A model generated the notes under the pieces. It did not search any database, was not told the origin of the DNA, and saw only the letters and a program-made list of their open reading frames with translations. The position numbers were made by a program, and so were the translations under genes. This document shows positions 1 to 6,758 of a DNA stretch of 15,707 bases, piece by piece. The DNA is from Deltaproteobacteria bacterium (GTDB taxonomy: Bacteria; Myxococcota; Polyangia; Haliangiales; Haliangiaceae), in assembly GCA_018262455.1 (NCBI GenBank), contig JAGSPR010000116.1:1-15707 (forward strand). The letters run 5' to 3'. Position 1 is the first letter of the stretch. Each line of letters starts with the position of its first letter.

Positions 1-113
1 AGTCGCTTCCAGGTGTCAGGATCCAGTCTCTCGATGTCGGCGATTAGGCGTGCGACATCGAACGTGCGCGCGAGCTGAGCCGCCGCGGGCAGCACCGATG
101 CTGACGAGCTCAT
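1..113 (-). CDS. N-terminal fragment of a possible aspartyl/asparaginyl beta-hydroxylase-like protein (runs off the left edge)
   Basis: Reading leftwards from the ATG at 113, 37 codons are open to the window edge, with mostly G/C third positions. The peptide begins MSSSASVLPAAAQLARTF and continues with a DVARLIADIERLDP stretch and a Trp at residue 35. An N-terminal LARxFDVxxLxxDL pattern followed by a Trp recalls aspartyl/asparaginyl beta-hydroxylase domain proteins, which are Fe(II)/2-oxoglutarate enzymes. That match is from memory and rests on few residues; the catalytic part lies outside the window. A strong Shine-Dalgarno GGAGGG (complement of 126-131) lies 12 nt before this ATG and 9 nt before an in-frame GTG at 116, so the true start could be 116; an ATG at 125 is too close to it. 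The gene is co-directional with the glycosyltransferase upstream but separated from it by about 165 bp containing a hairpin, so it probably has its own promoter. That it is a real gene start is more certain than its family. Confidence 0.5.
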   Translation of the reverse strand, partial: MSSSASVLPAAAQLARTFDVARLIADIERLDPDTWKR

Positions 114-195
114 CACGATCAGCATCCCTCCGATCGTCAAGCGACGTCAAGCCTACGCGCTCCGCGCGCTCGCGCGCCGCGGGGATCGCGTCACG

Positions 196-233
196 ATCGC
201 CGACACGTCGCCGTCGGCGATAACCCGCGCGGG
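196..233 (-). terminator. Hairpin pair downstream of the glycosyltransferase, terminator-like
   Basis: A perfect 9-bp inverted repeat, ATCGCCGAC (196-204) and GTCGGCGAT (213-221), with an 8-nt loop is followed at once by the palindrome CCCGCGCGGG (224-233). It lies about 50 bp past the glycosyltransferase stop and before the next minus-strand gene. There is no T-run on either side, so this is a structured 3' end rather than a textbook intrinsic terminator. Confidence 0.35.
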
Positions 234-279
234 GCGGCCCAGGTCCGGTGGAGCGACGTTGTCGAGCTCTCTGACTCGA

Positions 280-1653
280 TCAGGTGGGGAGCACCGGCAT
301 CAGCGACAGACCCAGTCGCTTCACGACCTCGTCATAGTACGCACCGGAGGCGGGCACGATCCGCTTCTCGAGCACGTCGAGGACGAACCGCGCGCCAACC
401 AGATCCTGGGCCTCGGCATGGAACTGCGTCTGCATCTGCTCGACCGCCTGCCGGTACGTCGCGTCGCCGAGCAGGCGATCGATCATCTGTGCGAGCACCG
501 GCGTCGCCGGCACTGGCCCTGTAATGCGCTCGCCGAGGTGGTGATAGACGATGCGCGCCGCGCACCCACGCTGATCGTACGCCTGCGGCACGGCGAGCAT
601 CGGTACGCCCTCCCAGATCGCCTCGCGAATCGAGTTGAGGCCAGCATGCGTGATGAACAGATCCGCCTCGCGCAGGATCGCGCGCTGCGGCGCCCAATGA
701 ATCACGTGGACCGTCGGCGGGATCGCGAGCCCGCGGACCACCTCGTCGTAGGCCGCGATCACGATGTCGAGCTCCGGCCGCATCACGGCGAGCTCGAGCA
801 GGCGTTCGATCACGACCTTCGCGGTCGGATACGACAGCGACTTGCTGCCGAACGCGCAGTAGATCAGCGGCGCCTCGCGTCGTCTGGCTGGATACGTCCA
901 CGGCTTCGCGTCGTTCTCGGACAGGCACGGCCCGATGTAGACGCGATCGGGGACCTCCGAGGCCGCTGGTTTCGGGAAGTCGAATGCCTTCGAGCACATC
1001 ACGATCTCCGGATCCGACTCGACGTGGTAGTTGAACGCGCTGCGGTAGTTGATCTGCGCGACGTTGATCCCGCACGCTTCGACGAACTTGAAGAACTCGC
1101 TCGGCTTGATCGGGTTGTCGCGGTGGATCCAGGGCTGGCGCAACACCAGTGCCCCGTGACACATCCACTCGATCTCGAGCTCCCATCGCGACCTCTCGCC
1201 CGGCAGCGCATCGCTCCAGATGGGCGGCATGTCGGGCTCGTAGTACGCAGGGAGCATCGTGGTGATGCGGATGAACGGCAGCTTCATCTTGTGCACGACG
1301 AGGCTCGTATCGGGGTTGAGCTGATCCCCGATCACGAGGTCGGGCGAGAGCGATGCGAGCAGCGCTTCGAGCCGGCCAGAGCACGCCTCGCGCCACAACG
1401 CCTGGTCGCGGTTGAACCACCATTCCCAGGTGGCGTCGAGATCGAGTCGATCGCGCGCGGTGATGCTGCCGACCGGATATGCCTCGGGTAGGTAGGGCAC
1501 GTGCTCGAAGCCATCGCGCTCGAGGTGCTCCTTCATGTCGAGCTCGCAGACATAGACGACGCGGCAGCCCTGCGCGACGAGCTGCTTCGACAACAGCCTC
1601 GTCGGAGCGTAGTGCCCGTACTCGGGCGGGATGTGCCAGACGATCGTTCGCAT
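280..1653 (-). CDS. GT-B glycosyltransferase, macrolide/UDP-glucuronosyltransferase-like (GT1 type)
   Basis: Predicted cytosolic 457-residue enzyme that moves a sugar from a nucleotide-sugar donor to a small-molecule or lipid acceptor. The N-terminal acceptor domain begins with a beta strand and the GHYAP motif (residues 13-17), the usual GHxxP element of this family. The C-terminal donor domain opens at YCAFGS (265-270). It then carries HWAPQ (319-323) and the family signature around 335-361, with HAGLNS, EA, GVP and a final DQ. Length fits the 400-460 residues typical of MGT-type enzymes. The frame is open upstream to 1710, but I chose the ATG at 1653 because the protein then starts directly with the first strand (MRTIVWHIP); no good Shine-Dalgarno is visible. 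It is divergent from the Gfo/Idh/MocA oxidoreductase, about 100 bp apart. The substrate cannot be read from sequence. Family assignment is secure; role in a tailoring cluster is inference. Confidence 0.9.
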   Translation of the reverse strand: MRTIVWHIPPEYGHYAPTRLLSKQLVAQGCRVVYVCELDMKEHLERDGFEHVPYLPEAYPVGSITARDRLDLDATWEWWFNRDQALWREACSGRLEALLASLSPDLVIGDQLNPDTSLVVHKMKLPFIRITTMLPAYYEPDMPPIWSDALPGERSRWELEIEWMCHGALVLRQPWIHRDNPIKPSEFFKFVEACGINVAQINYRSAFNYHVESDPEIVMCSKAFDFPKPAASEVPDRVYIGPCLSENDAKPWTYPARRREAPLIYCAFGSKSLSYPTAKVVIERLLELAVMRPELDIVIAAYDEVVRGLAIPPTVHVIHWAPQRAILREADLFITHAGLNSIREAIWEGVPMLAVPQAYDQRGCAARIVYHHLGERITGPVPATPVLAQMIDRLLGDATYRQAVEQMQTQFHAEAQDLVGARFVLDVLEKRIVPASGAYYDEVVKRLGLSLMPVLPT

Positions 1654-1754
1654 CAATTCTAGGGTGATACAGTTGCAGCCTGGGATCAACTCCACCTGCG
1701 CGTCGCGCACGACTGTCCTCGTCCGACTGATTCTTGATATCGTCGAGAGTAGAT
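1654..1754. promoter_or_regulatory. Divergent intergenic region between glycosyltransferase and oxidoreductase
   Basis: These ~100 bp separate two divergent start codons and must contain both promoters or one shared control region. The segment is visibly richer in A/T than the coding DNA around it. On the minus strand TAGAAT lies 2 nt before the glycosyltransferase ATG, and on the plus strand TGATAT (1735-1740) lies 14 nt before the oxidoreductase ATG. Neither has a matching -35 at normal spacing, so I do not assign exact promoters. Confidence 0.4.
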
Positions 1755-2753
1755 ATGACGCTCCCAGGAATGGCGCCGATCAAAGTGGCCCTGATCGGCG
1801 CGGGCAACTGGGCGCGGGACGCGCACGTTCCGACGTTTCGGAGCCTCCCAGGAGTCTTCGAAGTCGTCGCGATCTACGGTCGAAACCGACAGAAGGCCGA
1901 GGCGCTGGCCGCCTCCCTGCCAACCCGACCGGCGGTGCTCGAACGGTTCGAGGATGTCCTCGCGCGCGACGACGTCGAAGCCGTCGACATCGTCTTGCCG
2001 CTGGACGTGGCGCCGGACTACATCGAGCGTGCCCTCGCGGCCGGGAAGCATGTCGTGAGCGAGAAGCCCATCGCCGCCGACTCGGCCAGCGCACGACGTC
2101 TGATCGAGGCGTGGCGTCGGACGAGGTGCGTCTGGATGGTGGCCGAGGATTGGCGGTACATGACGGCGATCCGGGCCGCGGCCGAGGTCGTCCGATCCGG
2201 GCAGATCGGCACGCCCCGGCTGGCCCAACTCGCGGCCTACTTCAACGTCGAGCTCGGAGGGCCGTTCGATACGCCCTGGCGAAGATCCGCGACCTTCGAG
2301 GGGGGCTACATGCTCGACGGCGGCGTCCACTTGATCGCGACGCTTCGCGCGGTGCTCGGCGAGATCTCCGAAGTCTGCGCGCTGTCGAGCCAGGTCTCGC
2401 CCGTCCTTCCCACGCCCGACACGGTCACTGCGAGCGTGAGGTTCAAGTCTGGCGCCGTCGGCGCGCTCGCGATCACCTTTGGCCTTCCGAGCCTGGTGAC
2501 GTGTGTGCTCCAGGTAGCCGGTGATCGGGGCAGTCTGCTCTGGAACGGCGAGACCGTCGAGATCAAGGTCGGATCAGAGGTCACCACCTACCCAGGGGAT
2601 ACCGATGAGGTGAAGGCCGAGCTGACGGCGTTCGCCCAGGCCATCCGTTTCGGTGCGCCGCACCGCAACAGCCCGGATGAGGCGCTGGCCGATGTGCTGG
2701 TCATCGAGGCCCTCCTCGAGGCCGCCAGGTCCGGTCGGCGACAAACGCTCTGA
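1755..2753 (+). CDS. Gfo/Idh/MocA-family NAD(P)-dependent oxidoreductase
   Basis: Predicted cytosolic dehydrogenase of 332 residues acting on a sugar, inositol or similar polyol. The N-terminal Rossmann fold shows VALIGAGNWA (11-20), the dinucleotide-binding glycine motif. The family signature EKP is at 103-105 within GKHVVSEKPIA. The C-terminal domain has GGYMLDGGVH (183-192), matching GGxxxDxGxH, where Asp188 and His192 are the usual catalytic pair. Length is typical of the family (320-400). The frame is open from a TTG at 1734; I chose the ATG at 1755 because GAGAG at 1745-1749 gives a spaced Shine-Dalgarno. Another ATG at 1770 also lies ahead of the Rossmann strand. It is divergent from the glycosyltransferase and convergent with the PhyH-like gene, ending 48 bp from it. 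It may make or modify the sugar used by the transferase, but that link rests only on position. Substrate unknown. Confidence 0.92.
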   Translation: MTLPGMAPIKVALIGAGNWARDAHVPTFRSLPGVFEVVAIYGRNRQKAEALAASLPTRPAVLERFEDVLARDDVEAVDIVLPLDVAPDYIERALAAGKHVVSEKPIAADSASARRLIEAWRRTRCVWMVAEDWRYMTAIRAAAEVVRSGQIGTPRLAQLAAYFNVELGGPFDTPWRRSATFEGGYMLDGGVHLIATLRAVLGEISEVCALSSQVSPVLPTPDTVTASVRFKSGAVGALAITFGLPSLVTCVLQVAGDRGSLLWNGETVEIKVGSEVTTYPGDTDEVKAELTAFAQAIRFGAPHRNSPDEALADVLVIEALLEAARSGRRQTL

Positions 2754-2801
2754 ACGTCGCACGCGCGTCCGCGATCGGATCGACCGCGATTGGACCGTGA
2801 A

Positions 2802-3710
2802 TCATCCCCTGGTCGGGAAGGCGTGCTGGAACATCCGTTTGATTGCGGGCGGCAGCTGCTCGAACAGTTGCGAGCTCAGGTTGTAGTGCGGATCCCCGTA
2901 CTCGTAGACGTACCCTTGCCGGAAGCACCCGATCGTCAGCATGGTTCGAGGTTCATCCGTGGGGTTCGGGGTTCCGCGATGCCACATGCCGGGATCCCGC
3001 AGCAAGAGATCGCCGGGACGGAGGTCGATCTTCTTCGTCGACATGTGCTCGGCGAATTGCTCGACCGGCGGGTTCCTGGCGTCCTGGATGAATGGCTCCA
3101 GGCCGAACCTCTCGAACAGCGCTCCCCTCCACAAATGACTGCCACCTGGCCATACCTCCAGCGGGCCGTTGTGGAGACCACAATGGACGAGAGGGATATT
3201 GACCATGGTCGACTGTGGAACTCCATCCTCGTAGTAGTTGATGTCCCGGTGTGGGGACTGGAGGATCGAACCCTTCAGGCACGTGTCGCTCCCTACTGAT
3301 TTGCAGTAGAAGTCAGCGCCGAGTGTCTGTTCCAGGATGGCAGTCGCGAACGGATTGGCGATCAGCATCGGATCGGCCATCAGCCCCTCGAGCCGCGGAA
3401 AAATCCGGAAGCGAGACTCGACGACCAAGTACCTGGTTCCGTCCTTGGACGTCCATGGCTCTCCAAGAGTGTCCTTGGCGGGGAGTAGGCTCTGAGCCGC
3501 CGCGCTCCGCTGGCAGTCGTCGAGAATGACCGTGAACCGCGAGCGCACCGCCTCCACGAGCTCGAGCGGCAAGGCTCGCTTCAGGACCACGTAGCCGCGG
3601 CAGAGCAGGAGCATGAGTCCGAGACGAAGGTGCTCGGGCGACAGCTGGCCAGTGCGTCGCTCCTCGTCCGAGACGATGAGGTTGCGATCGACGATGTCCT
3701 CAGTTGGCAT
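2802..3710 (-). CDS. Phytanoyl-CoA dioxygenase (PhyH)-family Fe(II)/2-oxoglutarate oxygenase
   Basis: A 302-residue oxygenase predicted to use Fe(II), O2 and 2-oxoglutarate to hydroxylate an unidentified small molecule. The facial triad is visible: His154 and Asp156 in SPHRD, and His244 in GMWHRGTPN. Arg255 in DEPRTML is placed to bind the 2-oxoglutarate carboxylate. NGPLEVWPGGSH (181-192) is the usual PhyH strand before the distal histidine, and GDLLLRDPGMWH (233-244) is also typical. An N-terminal GYVVLKRALP (39-48) matches the entry strand of these folds. The ATG at 3710 has GGGAG about 6 nt upstream. PhyH enzymes are common in secondary-metabolite and osmolyte pathways. Here the neighbours are a sugar-type oxidoreductase (convergent) and a glycosyltransferase, which fits a tailoring role by inference. 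All catalytic residues are present. Confidence 0.92.
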   Translation of the reverse strand: MPTEDIVDRNLIVSDEERRTGQLSPEHLRLGLMLLLCRGYVVLKRALPLELVEAVRSRFTVILDDCQRSAAAQSLLPAKDTLGEPWTSKDGTRYLVVESRFRIFPRLEGLMADPMLIANPFATAILEQTLGADFYCKSVGSDTCLKGSILQSPHRDINYYEDGVPQSTMVNIPLVHCGLHNGPLEVWPGGSHLWRGALFERFGLEPFIQDARNPPVEQFAEHMSTKKIDLRPGDLLLRDPGMWHRGTPNPTDEPRTMLTIGCFRQGYVYEYGDPHYNLSSQLFEQLPPAIKRMFQHAFPTRG

Positions 3711-3803
3711 GCTTGCTCCCAGGTACGGTTCGGTTCCCGCCGACCCACCCGACCGTCATGAGCTCCGGTGCGCGCGCCGTCCATCGCATGGACTCGAGAC
3801 GCC

Positions 3804-3812
3804 AGGGTAGCA
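3804..3812 (-). promoter_or_regulatory. Candidate extended -10 element upstream of the PhyH-like gene
   Basis: On the minus strand the sequence TGCTACCCT fits an extended -10 (TGnTAnnnT). It lies in the 130-bp space between the two minus-strand genes, about 93 bp before the PhyH-like ATG. No convincing -35 is present at the expected distance. It suggests the PhyH-like gene is transcribed separately from the Lys/Gln-tail gene. Confidence 0.3.
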
Positions 3813-3840
3813 CAGCGGTTCGTACCGACGGAGCTGCGAC

Positions 3841-4638
3841 CTAGCGGGGCTGCTTCTTCGCGGGCTGCTGCTTCTTCGCGGCGGGCTTTTGCTGCTTCTT
3901 CGCGGCGGGCTTTTGCTGCTTCTTCGCGGCGGGCTTCTGCCGCTTCTTCGCGGCGGGCTTTTGCTGCTTCTTCGCGGGCTTTTGCTGCTTCTTCGCGGCA
4001 GGCTTCTTCTGCTGCTTCTTCGCGGGCTTTTGCTGCTTCTTCGCGGCGGGCTGTTGCTGCTTCTTCGCGGGCTGCTGCTGCTTCGCGGCGGGCGGCTTCC
4101 GGGTCACCGCCGACCCGGCGTTCGCGAGGCGAACCGGCTCGGGTAGCACGTCAAAGGCGGTGGTGCCGAACGTCTGTCCGGGGCGGATGTGCTGTACCCA
4201 CTTCGGATCGGCCGCGGTGACCCGCAGCGTGTAGTTGTGGCAGCGCTCCCAGCGCAGGGGCTGCCACTGGTCCTCGTCGACGAGGGACAGGCCACCGAAT
4301 TGCTCCTCGATCTCGAGCTCGCGCTTCATCAACTCGGCTTCGGGAAGGTTGTTGCGGCGCTCGACCAGCACGGACTCCTGCACGAAACGACCGACGTTGG
4401 CCTTCATCCACGCGCTGTTGATGTACCAGTCCTCGGGCGCGTCTGCCTCGAGGGTTTCATGAAGCGACGAGCTTCCCGGGCTGGCCCCCCGGCGATGGGC
4501 GTCCTCGAGGAGCAACAGCGCGAACGAGCGTGACGTCGCCAGGTCATTGACGCTGCCGGCCGTGCTCGTCAACACGTCGAACACCACCGTGGCGCCATCG
4601 ACACTCTGCACACGGACATCGAAGCAATCCGAACTCAT
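3841..4638 (-). CDS. Hypothetical protein with a histone-H1-like Lys/Gln/Pro/Ala repeat tail
   Basis: A 265-residue protein in two parts. Residues 1-180 are ordinary globular-looking sequence that I do not recognise; landmarks are the start MSSDCFDVRVQSVDG, an acidic stretch at 102-124 and RWERCHNYTLRV (129-140). Residues 181-265 are almost only Lys, Gln, Ala and Pro, in imperfect AAKKQQKP and AKKQQ units, strongly basic and surely disordered. Such tails occur in bacterial H1-like DNA-binding proteins and as RNA- or polyanion-binding extensions, so nucleic-acid binding is a reasonable inference. There is no signal peptide or membrane segment, so it is probably cytosolic. The frame is open to 4668, but the ATG at 4638 has an excellent Shine-Dalgarno (GAGGAGAG, complement of 4643-4650). 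It stands alone, about 130 bp upstream of the PhyH-like gene in the same direction. Confidence 0.85.
   Translation of the reverse strand: MSSDCFDVRVQSVDGATVVFDVLTSTAGSVNDLATSRSFALLLLEDAHRRGASPGSSSLHETLEADAPEDWYINSAWMKANVGRFVQESVLVERRNNLPEAELMKRELEIEEQFGGLSLVDEDQWQPLRWERCHNYTLRVTAADPKWVQHIRPGQTFGTTAFDVLPEPVRLANAGSAVTRKPPAAKQQQPAKKQQQPAAKKQQKPAKKQQKKPAAKKQQKPAKKQQKPAAKKRQKPAAKKQQKPAAKKQQKPAAKKQQPAKKQPR
3844..4098 (-). repeat. In-gene tandem repeat coding the Lys/Gln/Pro/Ala tail
   Basis: About 255 bp built of degenerate 18- and 24-bp units that read AAKKQQKP or AKKQQ on the minus strand. The plus strand shows the recurring string CTTCTTCGCGGCGGGCTT. Unit number can change by slippage, so tail length is expected to vary between strains. 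Confidence 0.85.
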
Positions 4639-5040
4639 GCGCTCTCCTCGTCCTTGACGGTGACCCATGAGTCGTACCAGGAAGATCGACCCGCGTCAGG
4701 CGCTGCCCGCTTCGCGTCGATGCTGGCGAGCGCTCCCCGAGCGGCTCAGGTGCCTGCGGCGATCACGAGCCGCCGGATCTTCGGTCGCTCTTCGTTCCCC
4801 CGGGCGGCGGACCGCGAGCTGGATGCTCGATCGACGGGCCGGGTTGCTCCTCGCTCGCCAGCGTTCGCGCATCGCCCGCGGCTTCGGGGCTCGCACGATG
4901 CAACTCCTGCGCGATCCACGTGCGGCCGCCTGGCGCTCGCCGACGCGCGCGCCGGATCGGTCCGAGCGCTCGTCCTGGCGCCCCGTGATTCGCAGTCCTC
5001 GTCGAGCGCATCCATCACAGGCGCAGGTGTTGCGCCCGCG
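4639..5040. other. Stretch without a convincing gene
   Basis: The region from the Lys/Gln-tail gene start to the small membrane protein has open frames on both strands, but they are Arg/Ser/Ala-rich, lack a domain pattern, and none combines a good Shine-Dalgarno with good codon bias. The first part must hold the minus-strand promoter of the gene ending at 4638. I see no RNA gene here. Confidence 0.5.
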
Positions 5041-5057
5041 TTGCGTGCGCGACGCAA
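5041..5057. promoter_or_regulatory. Perfect palindrome upstream of the small membrane protein, possible operator
   Basis: TTGCGT (5041-5046) and ACGCAA (5052-5057) are perfect inverted half-sites with a 5-nt centre, ending 57 bp before the ATG at 5115. Another TTGCG lies just upstream. The size and symmetry suit a dimeric repressor such as a TetR- or GntR-type protein. No such regulator is in the window. Confidence 0.35.
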
Positions 5058-5114
5058 TCGACGAGGCATGCGGGTTGCTTGGCTAATGGGCAGGATCCAA
5101 CGAAGGAGGACGCC

Positions 5115-5321
5115 ATGGCGACCACGACTGGAACAGGAGCGCTTGCCGACAGCGGGGTTCTCGCCGTCGTCTTCGGCGCGCTCGTGCTGGCGGTTCCAGG
5201 CTCCGGGGTCCGGGTGCTCGTGTGGATGATCGGTGCTCTGGTAGTTGTCCTGGGGGTGCTCGCAGTCGCAGCGGCACTGGATCGCCACGGACGACCTCTC
5301 CCCATCCCGCACCGGGGTTGA
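5115..5321 (+). CDS. Small two-helix membrane protein (possibly DUF308/HdeD-like)
   Basis: A 68-residue integral membrane protein. A polar start (MATTTGTGALADSG) is followed by helix 1 at about residues 14-30 and helix 2 at about 33-54, separated by a short Pro-Gly-Ser turn, and then a short basic His/Arg/Pro tail. The Gly/Ala/Val/Leu pattern with a Trp at the start of helix 2 resembles one repeat of DUF308 (HdeD-like) membrane proteins, but the match is weak. The ATG at 5115 is chosen because AAGGAGGA at 5103-5110 is an almost ideal Shine-Dalgarno; the frame is open from 5079. The last codons overlap a 20-bp repeat that recurs at 7211. The HEAT-repeat gene follows within 32 bp, so the two are probably cotranscribed. 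Confidence 0.75.
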   Translation: MATTTGTGALADSGVLAVVFGALVLAVPGSGVRVLVWMIGALVVVLGVLAVAAALDRHGRPLPIPHRG

Positions 5322-5326
5322 TTCTC
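5307..5326 (+). repeat. Dispersed 20-bp repeat, copy A
   Basis: CCGCACCGGGGTTGATTCTC is identical to 7211-7230. This copy spans the stop codon of the small membrane protein gene, so it contributes its last residues. ACCGGG (5311-5316) pairs with CCCGGT (5330-5335), so the copy can form a hairpin with a 13-nt loop in the short gap before the HEAT-repeat gene. Confidence 0.7.
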
Positions 5327-5353
5327 GATCCCGGTTCGTCGATCGTTCCCCGG

Positions 5354-5743
5354 ATGCTGGTCACGGCAGGGGAGAAGCTGGTCCGCGTGCTCGGTGCAGC
5401 GGCGATCGCTACCGTCGTGGTCATCGTCGCGAACACCCTGCGCGACCGCGGCCGGGCAGACGCGACCCGCGAGCTCGACGACCCGAATCCGCGCGTGCGC
5501 GCCGCGGCGGCATCCAGGCTTGGCGCCTCGAAGCATCGCGGTGCACGGGCACTGCTCGAGCACGCGCTCCTCGATCGCGAGGACACTGTTCGCATCGCGG
5601 CCGCCACGGCACTGTGCGAGCTCGGTGATCGCGCCGCCCTGCCGGTGCTGCGCGAGGCGATGCTCGACGAGGAAGATGCCGGCGTTCGCGCCGTGATCGA
5701 GTCCACGATCGAGCGGCTCGCGGGCGGATCTTCGGCCACGTGA
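5354..5743 (+). CDS. Membrane-anchored HEAT-repeat protein
   Basis: A 129-residue protein with one N-terminal transmembrane helix (about residues 9-28) and a cytosolic or periplasmic helical domain. From residue 41 there are two to three HEAT/PBS-lyase-type repeats: DPNPRVRAAAASRLG (43-57), REDTVRIAAATALCELGD (75-92) and a third ending near 122. The D-x-x-VR-x-AAA-x-x-LG pattern is the hallmark of these repeats, which usually act as protein-protein scaffolds. The start is uncertain. The ATG at 5354 lacks a clear Shine-Dalgarno, while a TTG at 5318 overlaps the upstream TGA in a coupling arrangement and would add 12 residues. Likely in an operon with the small membrane protein just upstream. 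No catalytic motif is seen. Confidence 0.8.
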   Translation: MLVTAGEKLVRVLGAAAIATVVVIVANTLRDRGRADATRELDDPNPRVRAAAASRLGASKHRGARALLEHALLDREDTVRIAAATALCELGDRAALPVLREAMLDEEDAGVRAVIESTIERLAGGSSAT

Positions 5744-5751
5744 TCGACCGA

Positions 5752-5774
5752 GATCTCGACCGCCGGTCGTGATC
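5752..5774 (+). terminator. Stem-loop after the HEAT-repeat gene
   Basis: GATCTCGACC (5752-5761) and GGTCGTGATC (5765-5774) form a 10-bp stem with a single T-T mismatch and a 3-nt loop, 8 nt past the stop codon. No T-run follows, so termination strength is uncertain. The position supports the end of the two-gene unit. Confidence 0.45.
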
Positions 5775-5972
5775 CCGGCGATCGAGGACTCCTCGGACCG
5801 TGCCCCGCCGATCGTGCTGCCAGCGGCCATGGCGTGGCGCGATGCGAACACCAAGCTGACGCCGGATGCGCATGTCTGGGGAAAGGTCGCGCGGTAGCGA
5901 TCGAGGACGGCCAGTTGAAAGCGGCCCGCCGCACGATCAGCCTCGAGTGATAGGCTGGGAAGGGAAGCTCTG

Positions 5973-6740
5973 GTGTTCCGTGGCGACGACGATCTGGGGG
6001 ACGTGCGGATCCGCGTGGCACGCGACGGAGTCGCCGAGCGCGATCGCCTGAGAGGCCTGCGACGAACGCTCGCGATCGACGTCGAAATCGCCGAGGCTCA
6101 CGTCGACCACCCGAACAACGCCACCCTCGTAGCGTTGCGAACCGAGCTCGCCGAGTGCGATCGCCGGCTCGAGGCGCTGCGCGATGCAGATGCCGAGCTG
6201 GCGGTCGCACGCAAGGCCAAACGGGAATCGCTCGCCGCATCCGACACTCCGGCAGGTCACGAGCTGGTTGGGATCGCGGCTCGAATCACGACGTGCGACC
6301 AGGATGCGGTCGCGCTGGACGAGGTGATCTCCATCGGGGACCGCGCCCGCGGCGAGCTCGAGCCGCTTGTCACCGCGCTCCGGAGGGCGGCGTCTACCAC
6401 GCCGGTCGACAACCGGCGGCTGAACGCCGCGTGCGCCATGCTCGATGACCGGCGTACTCAGCTCGCCACGTTCCAACGCGCGTGCGCGCGGGTCGACATC
6501 ACTCTCGACGTCGAGCTAGGCGACATTCCCGGGCCGAGGACGTGGTGGGACACGCTCGGAGATTCGTTCCTCCCAGGGGAAGGAGCGAGTACGCGCATCC
6601 AGGAAGCCGCCGTGACCGCGCATGCGATGCTCGACCGCGTCGATCTCGCGCTCGTCGGCGCACGTCGGCGGCGCCGCGCGGTGGAGAACCGGAGACGCGT
6701 CCTGGAGGAGATGATCTTGGACCTCGTGGATCCGAGATGA
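5973..6740 (+). CDS. Hypothetical helical / coiled-coil protein
   Basis: A 255-residue protein that I do not recognise. It is rich in Ala, Arg, Glu and Leu with heptad-like spacing. Helical stretches run from about residues 14-90 (including ECDRRLEALRDADAELAVA), 100-130 and 205-250; the middle has a Trp pair (TWWDTLGDSF). There is no signal peptide, membrane segment or metal motif, so it is probably cytosolic and oligomeric or a partner-binding protein. The C terminus is a basic helix (GARRRRRAVENRRR). The GTG at 5973 is chosen because GGGAAGGGAAG (5957-5967) lies just upstream. TGATAGGCT at 5948-5956 looks like an extended -10, but so close that it would leave only a very short leader. It is convergent with the small lipoprotein gene, stops 18 bp apart. 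Confidence 0.75.
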   Translation: MFRGDDDLGDVRIRVARDGVAERDRLRGLRRTLAIDVEIAEAHVDHPNNATLVALRTELAECDRRLEALRDADAELAVARKAKRESLAASDTPAGHELVGIAARITTCDQDAVALDEVISIGDRARGELEPLVTALRRAASTTPVDNRRLNAACAMLDDRRTQLATFQRACARVDITLDVELGDIPGPRTWWDTLGDSFLPGEGASTRIQEAAVTAHAMLDRVDLALVGARRRRRAVENRRRVLEEMILDLVDPR

Positions 6741-6758
6741 CCTCTCGCCACGACGTGG

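Noticed and set aside
259..1491. Long plus-strand open frame of 410 codons opposite the glycosyltransferase
   Set aside because: It is antisense to a gene with clear GT-B motifs and is Arg/His/Leu-rich without any domain pattern, as expected of a shadow frame in GC-rich DNA.
2770..2797. Direct repeat CCGCGATCGGA / CCGCGATTGGA between convergent stops
   Set aside because: It is short and imperfect in GC-rich DNA and has no inverted symmetry to suggest a terminator.
3844..4098. Regular repeat block considered as a CRISPR array
   Set aside because: The units are contiguous, degenerate and in frame within a gene, with no unique spacers.
3889..4146. Plus-strand frame reading repeated LLLLRGG units
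   Set aside because: It is the exact antisense of the Lys/Gln/Pro/Ala repeat, which has a strong Shine-Dalgarno and an attached ordinary domain on the minus strand.
4654..5229. Plus-strand frames across the gap at 4.65-5.1 kb
   Set aside because: The peptides are Arg/Ser/Ala-rich with no domain pattern, and the best Shine-Dalgarno in the area belongs to the gene starting at 5115.
5083..6240. Minus-strand open frame of 385 codons
   Set aside because: It runs antisense to the small membrane protein, HEAT-repeat and coiled-coil genes, and its product is dominated by Arg, Ser, Pro and Ala without motifs.
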